A DNA stretch of 64,000 nucleotides, taken from Thermodesulfobacteriota bacterium (lineage in GTDB: Bacteria > Desulfobacterota > DSM-4660 > Desulfatiglandales > Desulfatiglandaceae). Position 1 is the stretch's first letter. Each line of letters starts with the position of its first letter. The notes beneath the pieces were generated by a model. The model was not told the DNA's origin and searched no databases. It saw nothing but the letters and a program-made list of their open reading frames with translations. Shown piece by piece: positions 55,410-62,524 of this stretch. The DNA lies in assembly GCA_028278625.1 (NCBI GenBank), contig JANQDY010000098.1, positions 1-64,000 of the forward strand. Reading direction: 5' to 3'. The translations under genes were made by a program, and so were the position numbers.

Positions 55410-56663
55410 TCAATTCAACTCCTGCCAATCCGGCACAATCTTAGCAAACTCATCCTGAAACGCGGGACGTCTGAAATTGTCCCTTTTCACTTTGACGGCA
55501 AAATCGTGCCAGCGTTTCGGGTCATCCATCACCTCGACCAGCAAATACCGCACTTTTTGCATCACTTTGGCCTTTCGAGCGTATTCCTTTCTCGTCGCAT
55601 TGGACGTAAGACTGCCCAGCCCGGAAAGATAATACTTGAGAATCCTTTCAGGGTAGCGCTTCTCAAGCTTCTTGGCGACCTTGATTTCATAGTTGCTGTC
55701 CCAAACTAAAGTGGGATATTTTCCCCGCTCAAGCATATTAACGGCCTCATCATACTCCCTGCGGTACATGCGAATTTTCAACTGGTCCGACTCCCTCGCC
55801 TCTTTCATTCCACTGAGAATATTGGGTTCAAAAATGGCCCACTCGGCCTTATCGCATATCTTTTTAAAAGCCTTGTATTTCTCAAAGGTAAGTCCGTCCA
55901 TGGCATGGTCGTATTGAAGGGAAAGATACCTTTCGCGGTCACCGGATTCCAGGGCCCGGTCGGACATGAACTGACGCAGTTCATCCATTCGGCCCTCCCC
56001 TACCTTCAGACCCTTATCGGCCACCTGAAGGGCCTTCTCTTTTTCGCCACTTTCCCAGTAAAATATGGTCAAATCATGGAAATCCAGCCCGTAAACAAGG
56101 TTTCTCCCCCGCAATTCAAGATATTTGTCTCGGTCTCCGATTTTCCGATAGATGCTGCGCGCGCGACCTATTTTCCATTCATTCTGCATGGCTTCATATG
56201 ATTCCGCCAGATATCGCCAATCGTTATCATCATAGCAGGCGGCGTAGGCCATTTCATCAAGTGCATCGTCAAGCCCGGCATTGCCGCTTTCAATGTACGG
56301 CAATACCAGGTCGAGGATATCTCTGCGATATTCAGGTTCCACTTTCTTGGAATCAAGTTTCTTTTGGATTTCGTACAGAAGTTCCGCCACATAATCCTCT
56401 GTAGCATAGTCGCCTCCGCCGTAATCGTCCAATTCACTCAGGTCGGGTTCCAATTCATCCCAAAGGGCCAACATGACTTCACCGTCGGATCTTTTCTTAA
56501 GCTTTTCCGAAAATTGGACATGGTCCTTTAAGAATTCGAAACATTCCCGACGGACATCGGGCCGACCTACCCCAAGTCGCAAGATCAAATCCACCAAGAT
56601 CTCGGAAGAGGCATCTGTCAACAACACCGTTAATGCATCGTTTTGTTTTTTCTTTTTCGCCAT
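55410..56663 (-). CDS. TPR-like helical repeat protein
   Basis: 417 residues, charged and helical. Repeats resembling TPRs run through the middle (WRYLAESYEAMQNEWKIGRAR, LTIFYWESGEKEKALQVADK, RMYRREYDEAVNMLERGKYP, each in part). Such proteins often accompany SWIM zinc-finger or accessory genes; I do not see a SWIM motif here. There is no clear ribosome site before ATG at 56663; a palindrome GTTGATTATCAAC lies there instead. Function unknown. Confidence 0.65.
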   Translation of the reverse strand: MAKKKKQNDALTVLLTDASSEILVDLILRLGVGRPDVRRECFEFLKDHVQFSEKLKKRSDGEVMLALWDELEPDLSELDDYGGGDYATEDYVAELLYEIQKKLDSKKVEPEYRRDILDLVLPYIESGNAGLDDALDEMAYAACYDDNDWRYLAESYEAMQNEWKIGRARSIYRKIGDRDKYLELRGRNLVYGLDFHDLTIFYWESGEKEKALQVADKGLKVGEGRMDELRQFMSDRALESGDRERYLSLQYDHAMDGLTFEKYKAFKKICDKAEWAIFEPNILSGMKEARESDQLKIRMYRREYDEAVNMLERGKYPTLVWDSNYEIKVAKKLEKRYPERILKYYLSGLGSLTSNATRKEYARKAKVMQKVRYLLVEVMDDPKRWHDFAVKVKRDNFRRPAFQDEFAKIVPDWQELN

Positions 56664-56679
56664 TGTTGATTATCAACCG

Positions 56680-57315
56680 TCATCGTACAAAATTGGTGAG
56701 GATTTTTGCAACCGGGGCCGGTGGCGGCACTTCCCTTTTGCCGATTTCCATTACCTTCATGAGCCACGCCATGTTGCTGCCCAGCACTTCCATGATCTGT
56801 TTTCCCTCACCGTCCTGTTCAATCTCTCCGGGATTGAGGCCGTGGGCCACATTCCAGTAATTGGCATTGGGCATGAACATCTCGGCGTAATTGATATAAT
56901 GGTTCAGTGTGTCCACGGTGGGAATACCGCCGGACCGGCGCACCGCGGCAACCGAAGCACCCACCTTGTGACGAAGAAGCCCGCCGTTTGCGGAATTCAC
57001 CAAAAAAGCCCGGTCCAGAAAAGACTTCATGGTACCTGCCACGCCAGAGAAATGGACCGGCGATCCCAGAAGAATGCCGTCTGCATTTTTCATCATCTGA
57101 ATCCAGTCGTTTACGGGATCATCTTCAACGGCGCATCTTTCATTTTGCTTCTGCATGCAGGTATAGCAGGCAAGGCATCCCCGGATCTTTTCTTTGCCCA
57201 CCTGGATCAATTCGGTTTCAATACCTTCCTTTTCCAGTTCGCCCAACACCCTATTCAGGCACCCCGCGGTATTGCCTTTTTTTCTGGGACTTCCGTTAAA
57301 TGCGATCACTTTCAT
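56680..57315 (-). CDS. Iron-sulfur/flavodoxin-like NADPH-dependent FMN reductase
   Basis: 211 residues. Flavodoxin fold: FNGSPRKKGNTAGCLNRVLGE in part (FMN phosphate loop), GCLACYTCMQKQNERC (about 46-61, four cysteines able to hold an Fe-S cluster), GILLGSPVHFSGVAGTMKSF. Iron-sulfur flavoproteins of this type carry electrons in anaerobes. The product is a soluble protein, likely a dimer or tetramer. RBS AAGGAGGA is upstream. Confidence 0.85.
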   Translation of the reverse strand: MKVIAFNGSPRKKGNTAGCLNRVLGELEKEGIETELIQVGKEKIRGCLACYTCMQKQNERCAVEDDPVNDWIQMMKNADGILLGSPVHFSGVAGTMKSFLDRAFLVNSANGGLLRHKVGASVAAVRRSGGIPTVDTLNHYINYAEMFMPNANYWNVAHGLNPGEIEQDGEGKQIMEVLGSNMAWLMKVMEIGKREVPPPAPVAKILTNFVR

Positions 57316-57516
57316 GGCTGTTCCTCCTTAATTCTTTGTTTATCTCCCAGGACGGTCACTCTCCAGATTATAACAGGTCAGCTAAAGACAGGCAAAGGGT
57401 ATGCCGGCGATTTGTTCGTCTTAGAGGCGTGCACATTCGTCATTGTTGATGACCAATCCGAAAGGGCGGTCGAATCGGCCAACTGCACCTGGGTGGCTTG
57501 TGATCACGCAACAACC

Positions 57517-57542
57517 GGGCAGGCACAGGGGCCTGCCCCTAC
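57517..57542. repeat. REP element, copy 1
   Basis: GGGCAGGC, six bases (ACAGGG), GCCTGCCC, then CTAC: an eight-base stem with the CTAC/GTAG tetranucleotide typical of REP elements. It lies just downstream of the transposase gene. The same 26 bases occur again inside that gene at 57976-58001. Confidence 0.75.
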
Positions 57543-57599
57543 GGACACCTGCGCGACGGGTTGCGTTTTCAAGCGGCGCGCTTTTGGTTGCGTTCGGTT

Positions 57600-58289
57600 T
57601 TAAATGATTTCCGGGTTTTCATTGATGCCTTTCCGACCCTGCGAGTTGTGGTTTCTGTTTATCATGGGATTTTCCCGTTCCGTGTCCCATTGGGCCGGAT
57701 TGTTGGTGATATATTTCCGAATGCGGGCCATGTCGGTTTCATTACGGGCGATATGTTCATAATAATTGCGTTGACACAATTTCCCGGGAAACGAAGGCCA
57801 TCCTTTTTGTTTCACGCCCTCCGAATACCGTTTTGTGGTCATCGTTTTGAACCGATGGACAATATCCGGCAACGACAATACACCTTCAGAACCCCGTTTC
57901 ACCCCCGTAGGGGCAACCCCCCGTGGTTGCCCATCCCCCCGTGGTTGCCCATCCCCCCGTGGTTGCGCACCGATCGGGCAGGCACAGGGGCCTGCCCCTA
58001 CGATGGGAACGGCATCGGAACGGGTGATGACGATGATGCCGTGGATGTGGTTGGGCATGACCTGAAATGCATCGGTTGATACGCGAGGATAGAATTTCTG
58101 CAATTCATTCCACACGGTTTCCACCATCCGCCCCGCGCTGTTCAATGCCATTTTCCGTTTCACAATATCGCCGAAGAGACATTCCCGATCTTTGGCGCAA
58201 ATGGTCACAAAATACGCCCCTGCCTTGGAATAATCGTATCCCGGCAAGCGAATCGATCTTCGGTTTGATTTGCAGAGATTTTGACGCAT
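57600..58289 (-). CDS. tnpA: REP-associated tyrosine transposase (RAYT)
   Basis: 229 residues. Y1_Tnp/HUH-fold signs: IRLPGYDYSKAGAYFVTICAKDRE in part at the start, the His-x-His motif MPNHIHGIIVI (about 77-87) and the catalytic tyrosine region RNYYEHIARNE. Between them is an extra stretch encoded by a REP element and three 18-base tandem repeats (giving repeated QPRGDG). RAYTs bind and move REP hairpins. The insert is in frame, so the protein may still be active. Confidence 0.85.
   Translation of the reverse strand: MRQNLCKSNRRSIRLPGYDYSKAGAYFVTICAKDRECLFGDIVKRKMALNSAGRMVETVWNELQKFYPRVSTDAFQVMPNHIHGIIVITRSDAVPIVGAGPCACPIGAQPRGDGQPRGDGQPRGVAPTGVKRGSEGVLSLPDIVHRFKTMTTKRYSEGVKQKGWPSFPGKLCQRNYYEHIARNETDMARIRKYITNNPAQWDTERENPMINRNHNSQGRKGINENPEII
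57917..57970. repeat. Three tandem 18-base repeats inside the RAYT gene
   Basis: CCCCCCGTGGTTGCCCAT repeats three times at 57917-57934, 57935-57952 and 57953-57970 (the last unit ends GTGGTTGCGCAC). Multiples of three keep the frame and yield repeated Gln-Pro-Arg-Gly-Asp-Gly residues. The neighbour at 57904-57917 (CCCGTAGGGGCAAC) looks like part of a REP. Confidence 0.8.
57976..58001. repeat. REP element, copy 2, inside the RAYT coding sequence
   Basis: GGGCAGGC-ACAGGG-GCCTGCCC followed by CTAC, identical to copy 1 at 57517-57542. It encodes the residues near GAGPCACP in the transposase, so the transposase carries its own probable target sequence in its gene. Confidence 0.75.
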
Positions 58290-58337
58290 TCCGGCATCCT
58301 CTTTTTCATGTCCAAATCATGCCCCTATCCCAAAAAC

Positions 58338-58473
58338 ATGTCCACAAATATGGACTTTTTGGACACGTCTTTTTGTCTGAGATGTGTCGTTCCCATGGAC
58401 ACAACCTTAAAACGTGTCGATAAATATTGATTTTATCGACACGTTTTCACTTCATGTCACCAACATCGACACG
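58338..58473. repeat. Cluster of TGTCC/TGTCG palindromes
   Basis: Between the fic stop and the RAYT start lie many half sites of the form (A/G)TGTC(C/G)A. The largest is a perfect 16-base inverted repeat at 58409-58424 and 58432-58447 (AAAACGTGTCGATAAA, seven-base loop). A second, looser one pairs 58336-58344 with 58360-58368. More half sites occur at 58384, 58397 and 58466. A dense operator for a DNA-binding protein or a recombination site are possible; it is not a simple terminator. Confidence 0.7.
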
Positions 58474-59559
58474 TTATGTGGAAAGTATTTCATAGAGCTT
58501 TGTATTCAAATAAAGGTTCTCCCTTCCCATCCTGTGAACCTCAAGGACACCGATCCCCTCCAATTCTTTAAGATAATCCGCAGCGGCCTGTCTTTTTGCG
58601 ATCCCGGCATCCACCAAAAATTGCCCTTTGGTATAGGGCTGGTGAAACAAAAGCTCGATGAGATCCTTGGAATAGACCCTGGAAGGAAGCGTCTCCTTTG
58701 CAAGTTCAAGTGTCTCCGCCAAAAGCTCCCTGATGGCAAGGATCTTATCCCTCGTGAGAAGGGCGGTCTGTTCCACCGCATCAAGCATATAGGATATCCA
58801 CGACTCCCATTCCTGATGTTCCGTTACCGCCCGCAGCAGACGATAATAATCCGATTTCCGATCGATAATATATTTGCTCAAATACAGGACCGGCAGTTCC
58901 AGAAGCTGTTGGCTGGTCAGGAAAAGGATATTCAGGATTCGGCCGGTGCGGCCGTTTCCATCGGTAAAGGGATGGATGGTCTCGAATTGATAATGGACCA
59001 GGGCCAGTTTGATCAGTGGATCGACAGTATCTTCCGCGTGAATATAGTCTTCCAGATTCTTCAGCTTGCTCCGAATGACATCTTCACCTTCCGGCGGTGT
59101 AAACACCACCTCCCCGGTTGCCGCATTGGCGACTTTTGTTCCGGGAGTGTTTCGAATACCCGCTTTGTTGGCCCTGATGGTTTGGACGATTCGAACAAAG
59201 AGGTTGGTGGTAAGGAAAGGGCGTTCCCGCAAACTGTTGAATCCTTCCCAAAGGGCTTCACGGTATCTCAACACTTCCTTCGTGGCGGGATCGATTTGTC
59301 CCGTCTTGGCGCTGAAGGCCCGGAACAGGGCATCGTGGGTGGTAACGATGTTCTCGATTTCGGAGCTTGCCTTGGCTTCCTGCAAAATAATAGAATTCAC
59401 CAGAATGGCTTGATCGGGGATCGTCCGGCCGAGTCCTTTGAGTTCCGCCAATGCCCTGCCTGCGGAAATGGCTTTCTTGAGGATCGCTTTGGTCTCGATC
59501 TCTGCTTTTGGCGGAAGCAACGGCAGATCGTTATACGGTTTATCGGGTAAAAACACCAT
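58474..59559 (-). CDS. Fic-family AMP-transferase with winged-helix end
   Basis: 361 residues from ATG at 59559, ten bases after GGGGG (a GTG at 59565 overlapping the previous stop is possible). The Fic motif HPFTDGNGRTGR is complete, and the N-terminal inhibitory helix motif SSEIEN (S-x-x-x-E-N) is present, so it should be a self-restrained (class II) enzyme. It would transfer AMP or another nucleotide to a hydroxyl of a target protein. A winged helix at the end (FLVDAGIAKRQAAADYLKEL) may bind DNA. Two small overlapping genes lie upstream. Confidence 0.9.
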   Translation of the reverse strand: MVFLPDKPYNDLPLLPPKAEIETKAILKKAISAGRALAELKGLGRTIPDQAILVNSIILQEAKASSEIENIVTTHDALFRAFSAKTGQIDPATKEVLRYREALWEGFNSLRERPFLTTNLFVRIVQTIRANKAGIRNTPGTKVANAATGEVVFTPPEGEDVIRSKLKNLEDYIHAEDTVDPLIKLALVHYQFETIHPFTDGNGRTGRILNILFLTSQQLLELPVLYLSKYIIDRKSDYYRLLRAVTEHQEWESWISYMLDAVEQTALLTRDKILAIRELLAETLELAKETLPSRVYSKDLIELLFHQPYTKGQFLVDAGIAKRQAAADYLKELEGIGVLEVHRMGRENLYLNTKLYEILST

Positions 59560-59561
59560 GG

Positions 59562-59714
59562 TCACGCTTCCCCCGTAAGCTTCAGAACGTTGTGATGGAT
59601 AATCTTCTCTAAGGCGAGGGTCTCTTTGTTCAGATTGCCCAACTCCTGATCCATGGCAAGAAATTCTTGGATAAATTCTTCTTCCGTCTCACAATTATTC
59701 CAATAAATTATCAT
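59562..59714 (-). CDS. Small protein encoded directly before fic
   Basis: 50 residues: acidic, helical (EEEFIQEFLAMDQELGNLNK, ALEKIIHHNVLKLTGEA). Its ATG at 59714 overlaps the stop of the preceding remnant frame as ATGA, and its stop overlaps the GTG/ATG start region of fic, so translation would be coupled. It could be an antitoxin-like partner of Fic, but no Fic antitoxin signature is visible, and the Fic protein already has an internal inhibitory motif. Family unknown. Confidence 0.55.
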   Translation of the reverse strand: MIIYWNNCETEEEFIQEFLAMDQELGNLNKETLALEKIIHHNVLKLTGEA

Positions 59715-59881
59715 CGGATTCCCATAGTTACAAGTGCCAAAGCCTCTTCCAGCGGAATGGCTGTAATCCTGTCGTCAAGGGTGTATTTTTGATCTCCCGG
59801 ATAGATGATCCAAAGATGCTCCAATTTCAGGCTTTCAATGGCGATACCATTTCCCGATTCGCGATATCCTCGAAGAGACAT
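59711..59881 (-). pseudogene. Remnant C-terminal frame, resembles end of DUF4143/AAA_14 ATPase
   Basis: A 56-residue frame starting at ATG 59881 reads LKLEHLWIIYPGDQKYTLDD and then ITAIPLEEALALV, a pattern seen at the very end of DUF4143/AAA_14-type ATPases. The rest of such a protein is absent: upstream it meets a decayed RAYT in another frame (59864 on). It is probably what is left after that insertion, or a small gene made from it. Confidence 0.4.
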
Positions 59882-60060
59882 TCCGATCTTTGGCGCAAAT
59901 GGTTACAAAATATGCACCGGCTTGTGAATAATATCCCGGCATTCGAATCGATCTTCGACTTGTTTTATGGGAATTTCGATGCATGGATGATGAAGCTAAA
60001 ATCTGTCTCCACGTACGAGTTCATGGCCATTTCATTTTCTCTTAATAGGGAAGCCTTCAG
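59864..60060 (-). pseudogene. Decayed RAYT transposase pieces
   Basis: Bases 59864-59975 on the minus strand match the start of the intact RAYT at 57600-58289 (RRSIRMPGYYSQAGAYFVTI then CAKDR), with a one-base frameshift just before ECLFEDI. Further upstream (about 59990-60045) a frame reads ENEMAMNSYVE, like the next RAYT segment. The pieces are out of order, so two decayed copies, or a broken one, seem likely. Confidence 0.55.
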
Positions 60061-60122
60061 GGAAGCACCGTTTTGGATACAAAAGATCAATTGTGGCTCC
60101 TTAACTGAACCATTTCTTGATA

Positions 60123-60932
60123 TCATCTTCGGGGTATGCGGCTGGCCCAGTAGTATCCACAATCATTGACGCATGTCCGTGCTACGGCTGAGAAAGGCTG
60201 ATCGGATTTCGTTTTGTTCCTTAGTTGCTCCGTTTTCTCTTTGATTCTGGCCTTGCAAGCGGCAGTCGGACTTTCCGTATTTTTGGTATGTAATTCATCC
60301 AGATCATCTATCAGCTTTCGGCAATCCAGCCATACTCTTTGCCTTCCTTCGCAAAGCTGTGGAAGCTTGTTCAACCCGTAGCGATCTATGGATATATCGG
60401 CCCTACGAAGTTCCCAGCCTTCTGTGCCGGGCGTGGGTTTGCAGATGCCCCTTTCATCAAATGAAATCAGCGATGGATCCGCAATTTCCAAAGGGTCTAA
60501 GAGTACATAAATTTCATCATCGACAAGATGTCTTTTGCGGCTTGTAGCTCTTTGAGAATCCTCATGGAGTGGAAAAAAAGAACCCTTCTTGCGATTTGGA
60601 GCATTGCCACAGACCCGGTAATTCCGCCATTCGAATGCAAGCCACCAATAGCCCTCGAAATCCGGATCATCTTGGCTGGAATTCCAATTCTTGGGTCGAA
60701 AATGCTCCACCTCGAAATATGAGGAATCATTTCGCGCTTCCGTATACCAGCATTTGTTGTGGGACCGCTCAAGGAGCCATTCCTTTATTTCACCCCAGAG
60801 TTTTCGATTTTGTTTAATAATTTCTTTTCGTTTTTCGCTCGAACCCGCATCGTTTAATTTCCGAGTTATCGCTTCTGCCTTTCGGATCCATTCGGCCGTA
60901 GGTGTTTTGCCGTCCAAGTCAATATGAATCAT
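60123..60932 (-). CDS. ptuB: HNH nuclease, PtuB-like (Septu)
   Basis: 269 residues. The HNH/McrA-like core is clear: CWYTE (61-65), EVEHFRPKN (74-82), then a conserved YWWLAFEWRNYRVCG and KGSFFPL stretch typical of PtuB-type nucleases. It is expected to cut DNA when its ATPase partner, encoded just before with a four-base overlap (ATGA), is triggered by phage. The C-terminal 80 residues are unremarkable. Confidence 0.8.
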   Translation of the reverse strand: MIHIDLDGKTPTAEWIRKAEAITRKLNDAGSSEKRKEIIKQNRKLWGEIKEWLLERSHNKCWYTEARNDSSYFEVEHFRPKNWNSSQDDPDFEGYWWLAFEWRNYRVCGNAPNRKKGSFFPLHEDSQRATSRKRHLVDDEIYVLLDPLEIADPSLISFDERGICKPTPGTEGWELRRADISIDRYGLNKLPQLCEGRQRVWLDCRKLIDDLDELHTKNTESPTAACKARIKEKTEQLRNKTKSDQPFSAVARTCVNDCGYYWASRIPRR

Positions 60933-62524
60933 TGGTTTTCCTCTGCAAGAATCTCAGCCAGAATTTCATCCGCCAACTTCTTCTGATTTTCTAATTGGGT
61001 TGGCGTCAATGAAACGCTTTTTCGCCTTTCTTGCCGACGTGCCATGGCATCCGCAAATTTCTGTTCAATAGGATCCCTGAAATCTCTAGAAAAGCCGAGG
61101 GCGGACAATTCGTTTGACAACACAATCAGTCGCATCCGGTCTTTGTCATCCAAATCCTTCCCGGTTTCCTGCAATTTCTTCTGTTTTAGCCGGATGGCGT
61201 CACGCTCATTGATCTTCTCTAGCGTTTGCAGATCCAGAGCAGACTCCAATCCATAAAGATCGCTACGCAGAAGGCCGTTAATACCCATACCCCGAGGATC
61301 GATTTCGGGCATCTCGGCTCTGATTGGTGAATCCATGGAATCACGCCGCATGACCCTTACCTGTTGCCGGGTCAGCCCGGAAATAACCAGGGGGTCGTGG
61401 GTCGCTAAAATGACATGACCGTTATCACCCAAACCGCCGATGGTCTTCAGAAATTCCAAATACTGAACGCTCCAAGCCGGGTTGAGGTGGGTGTCGGGTT
61501 CATCGAGAAGAAAGAGAGATTCGTCTTCGCGCGTGAAACGCAACAGCCCCAGGACCATAAGAAGCTGCTGTTCACCTTCGCTGAGTTCGCGAAAGGTCAA
61601 TGGCGTTTCGGCGCAGCGAGCCTTGACACGGGTTCGAACTTCGCGCATGAGTTCGGAAATATAGGTGCTTTCCAAGGCCTTGAAAAAGTCCTGCTGAGTG
61701 GCGTACCTCGCTTTGAGTTGGCTTAGAGCTTCCGCATCGGGCAAATAGAGATAGAGGTGCTCCAATTTCGTGGTCTTTCGAAATCTCAGCGGCACCTTCC
61801 ATTTATACCGCATGGGTGCCAAGGCATGGGAATAAAGCCTATCCAGCAAAGAAGCCACAACGCCGCGAGCGCGCCAAAAGCGCTCGTCACCTTTTTTGCT
61901 GTTCCAGGGCGGCTGTTTCATCACAAACAGGACGGAATCAAGCCCTGTAATGCCCAACTGTTCATCAAGAAATTCAAGAACAGCCCGGTCTTGTTCCAGA
62001 AAAAAAGCCAATAGAACGAATTGACTGTGAATGTGCTGAGCGAAAAAGAGGGGCCGCAACGGTATTGCAGCATCATCAGGGTTTTTGATCAATTTATTGT
62101 AAAATTTTTCCTGATGTTTGAGAAAATGCTCCTGCATGCGATTGCTGGGGCCGGAGTAGTAGCCAAAAACGTACTTTGGCAGATAATCACGTTTCTTCTC
62201 TCTAAATGCCTTTAATGTGAGAGCTAACCCGTCGACAGATACTTGGATTCTTCTGGTTGGGCGATCCGGATCAGCGTCTAATGAAATGCGACGACCGTGG
62301 CAGGTATATTCCAGTTCATAGCTGAACGGCGGCGTCGAAAGCTCCAAATCCAGGTCCCGAAAGATGACGGTCAACGCTTCCAATACATTGGATTTGCCCG
62401 TGCCGTTACGACCCACCAGTACGGCAGTCGGGGAATCTTGATTAAAATCGATTGCAAAATCGATTAGGTTTTTGAACCCGGGAGAATGCTCGGAATGCCG
62501 GATATGCAGTCGATGCACTCTCAT
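60929..62524 (-). CDS. ptuA: AAA (RecF/ABC-type) ATPase, PtuA-like (Septu)
   Basis: 531 residues. Walker A VGRNGTGKSN (37-46), ABC-type signature RELSEGEQQLL (312-322), Walker B SLFLLDEPDTHLNP (336-349), and HVILATHDPLVISGL (the switch His). This is the ATPase type of the Septu system, without a TOPRIM (OLD) nuclease domain. It overlaps the HNH gene by 4 bases and the hsdS gene before it by 4 bases, so all three are coupled. Confidence 0.82.
   Translation of the reverse strand: MRVHRLHIRHSEHSPGFKNLIDFAIDFNQDSPTAVLVGRNGTGKSNVLEALTVIFRDLDLELSTPPFSYELEYTCHGRRISLDADPDRPTRRIQVSVDGLALTLKAFREKKRDYLPKYVFGYYSGPSNRMQEHFLKHQEKFYNKLIKNPDDAAIPLRPLFFAQHIHSQFVLLAFFLEQDRAVLEFLDEQLGITGLDSVLFVMKQPPWNSKKGDERFWRARGVVASLLDRLYSHALAPMRYKWKVPLRFRKTTKLEHLYLYLPDAEALSQLKARYATQQDFFKALESTYISELMREVRTRVKARCAETPLTFRELSEGEQQLLMVLGLLRFTREDESLFLLDEPDTHLNPAWSVQYLEFLKTIGGLGDNGHVILATHDPLVISGLTRQQVRVMRRDSMDSPIRAEMPEIDPRGMGINGLLRSDLYGLESALDLQTLEKINERDAIRLKQKKLQETGKDLDDKDRMRLIVLSNELSALGFSRDFRDPIEQKFADAMARRQERRKSVSLTPTQLENQKKLADEILAEILAEENQ

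Noticed and set aside
56473..57603. Plus-strand frame of 376 codons
   Set aside because: Antisense to the TPR-like and flavoprotein genes, both with clear composition and motifs.
57917..57970. Tandem repeats considered as a CRISPR array
   Set aside because: Units are directly adjacent with no spacers and lie inside a transposase gene.
58414..59550. Long plus-strand frame of 378 codons
   Set aside because: Complement of the fic gene, which has a complete Fic motif; the plus frame lacks any family features.
60123..62524. Possibility of a retron (reverse transcriptase plus PtuAB)
   Set aside because: No reverse transcriptase gene in the visible part; the gene before ptuA is hsdS.
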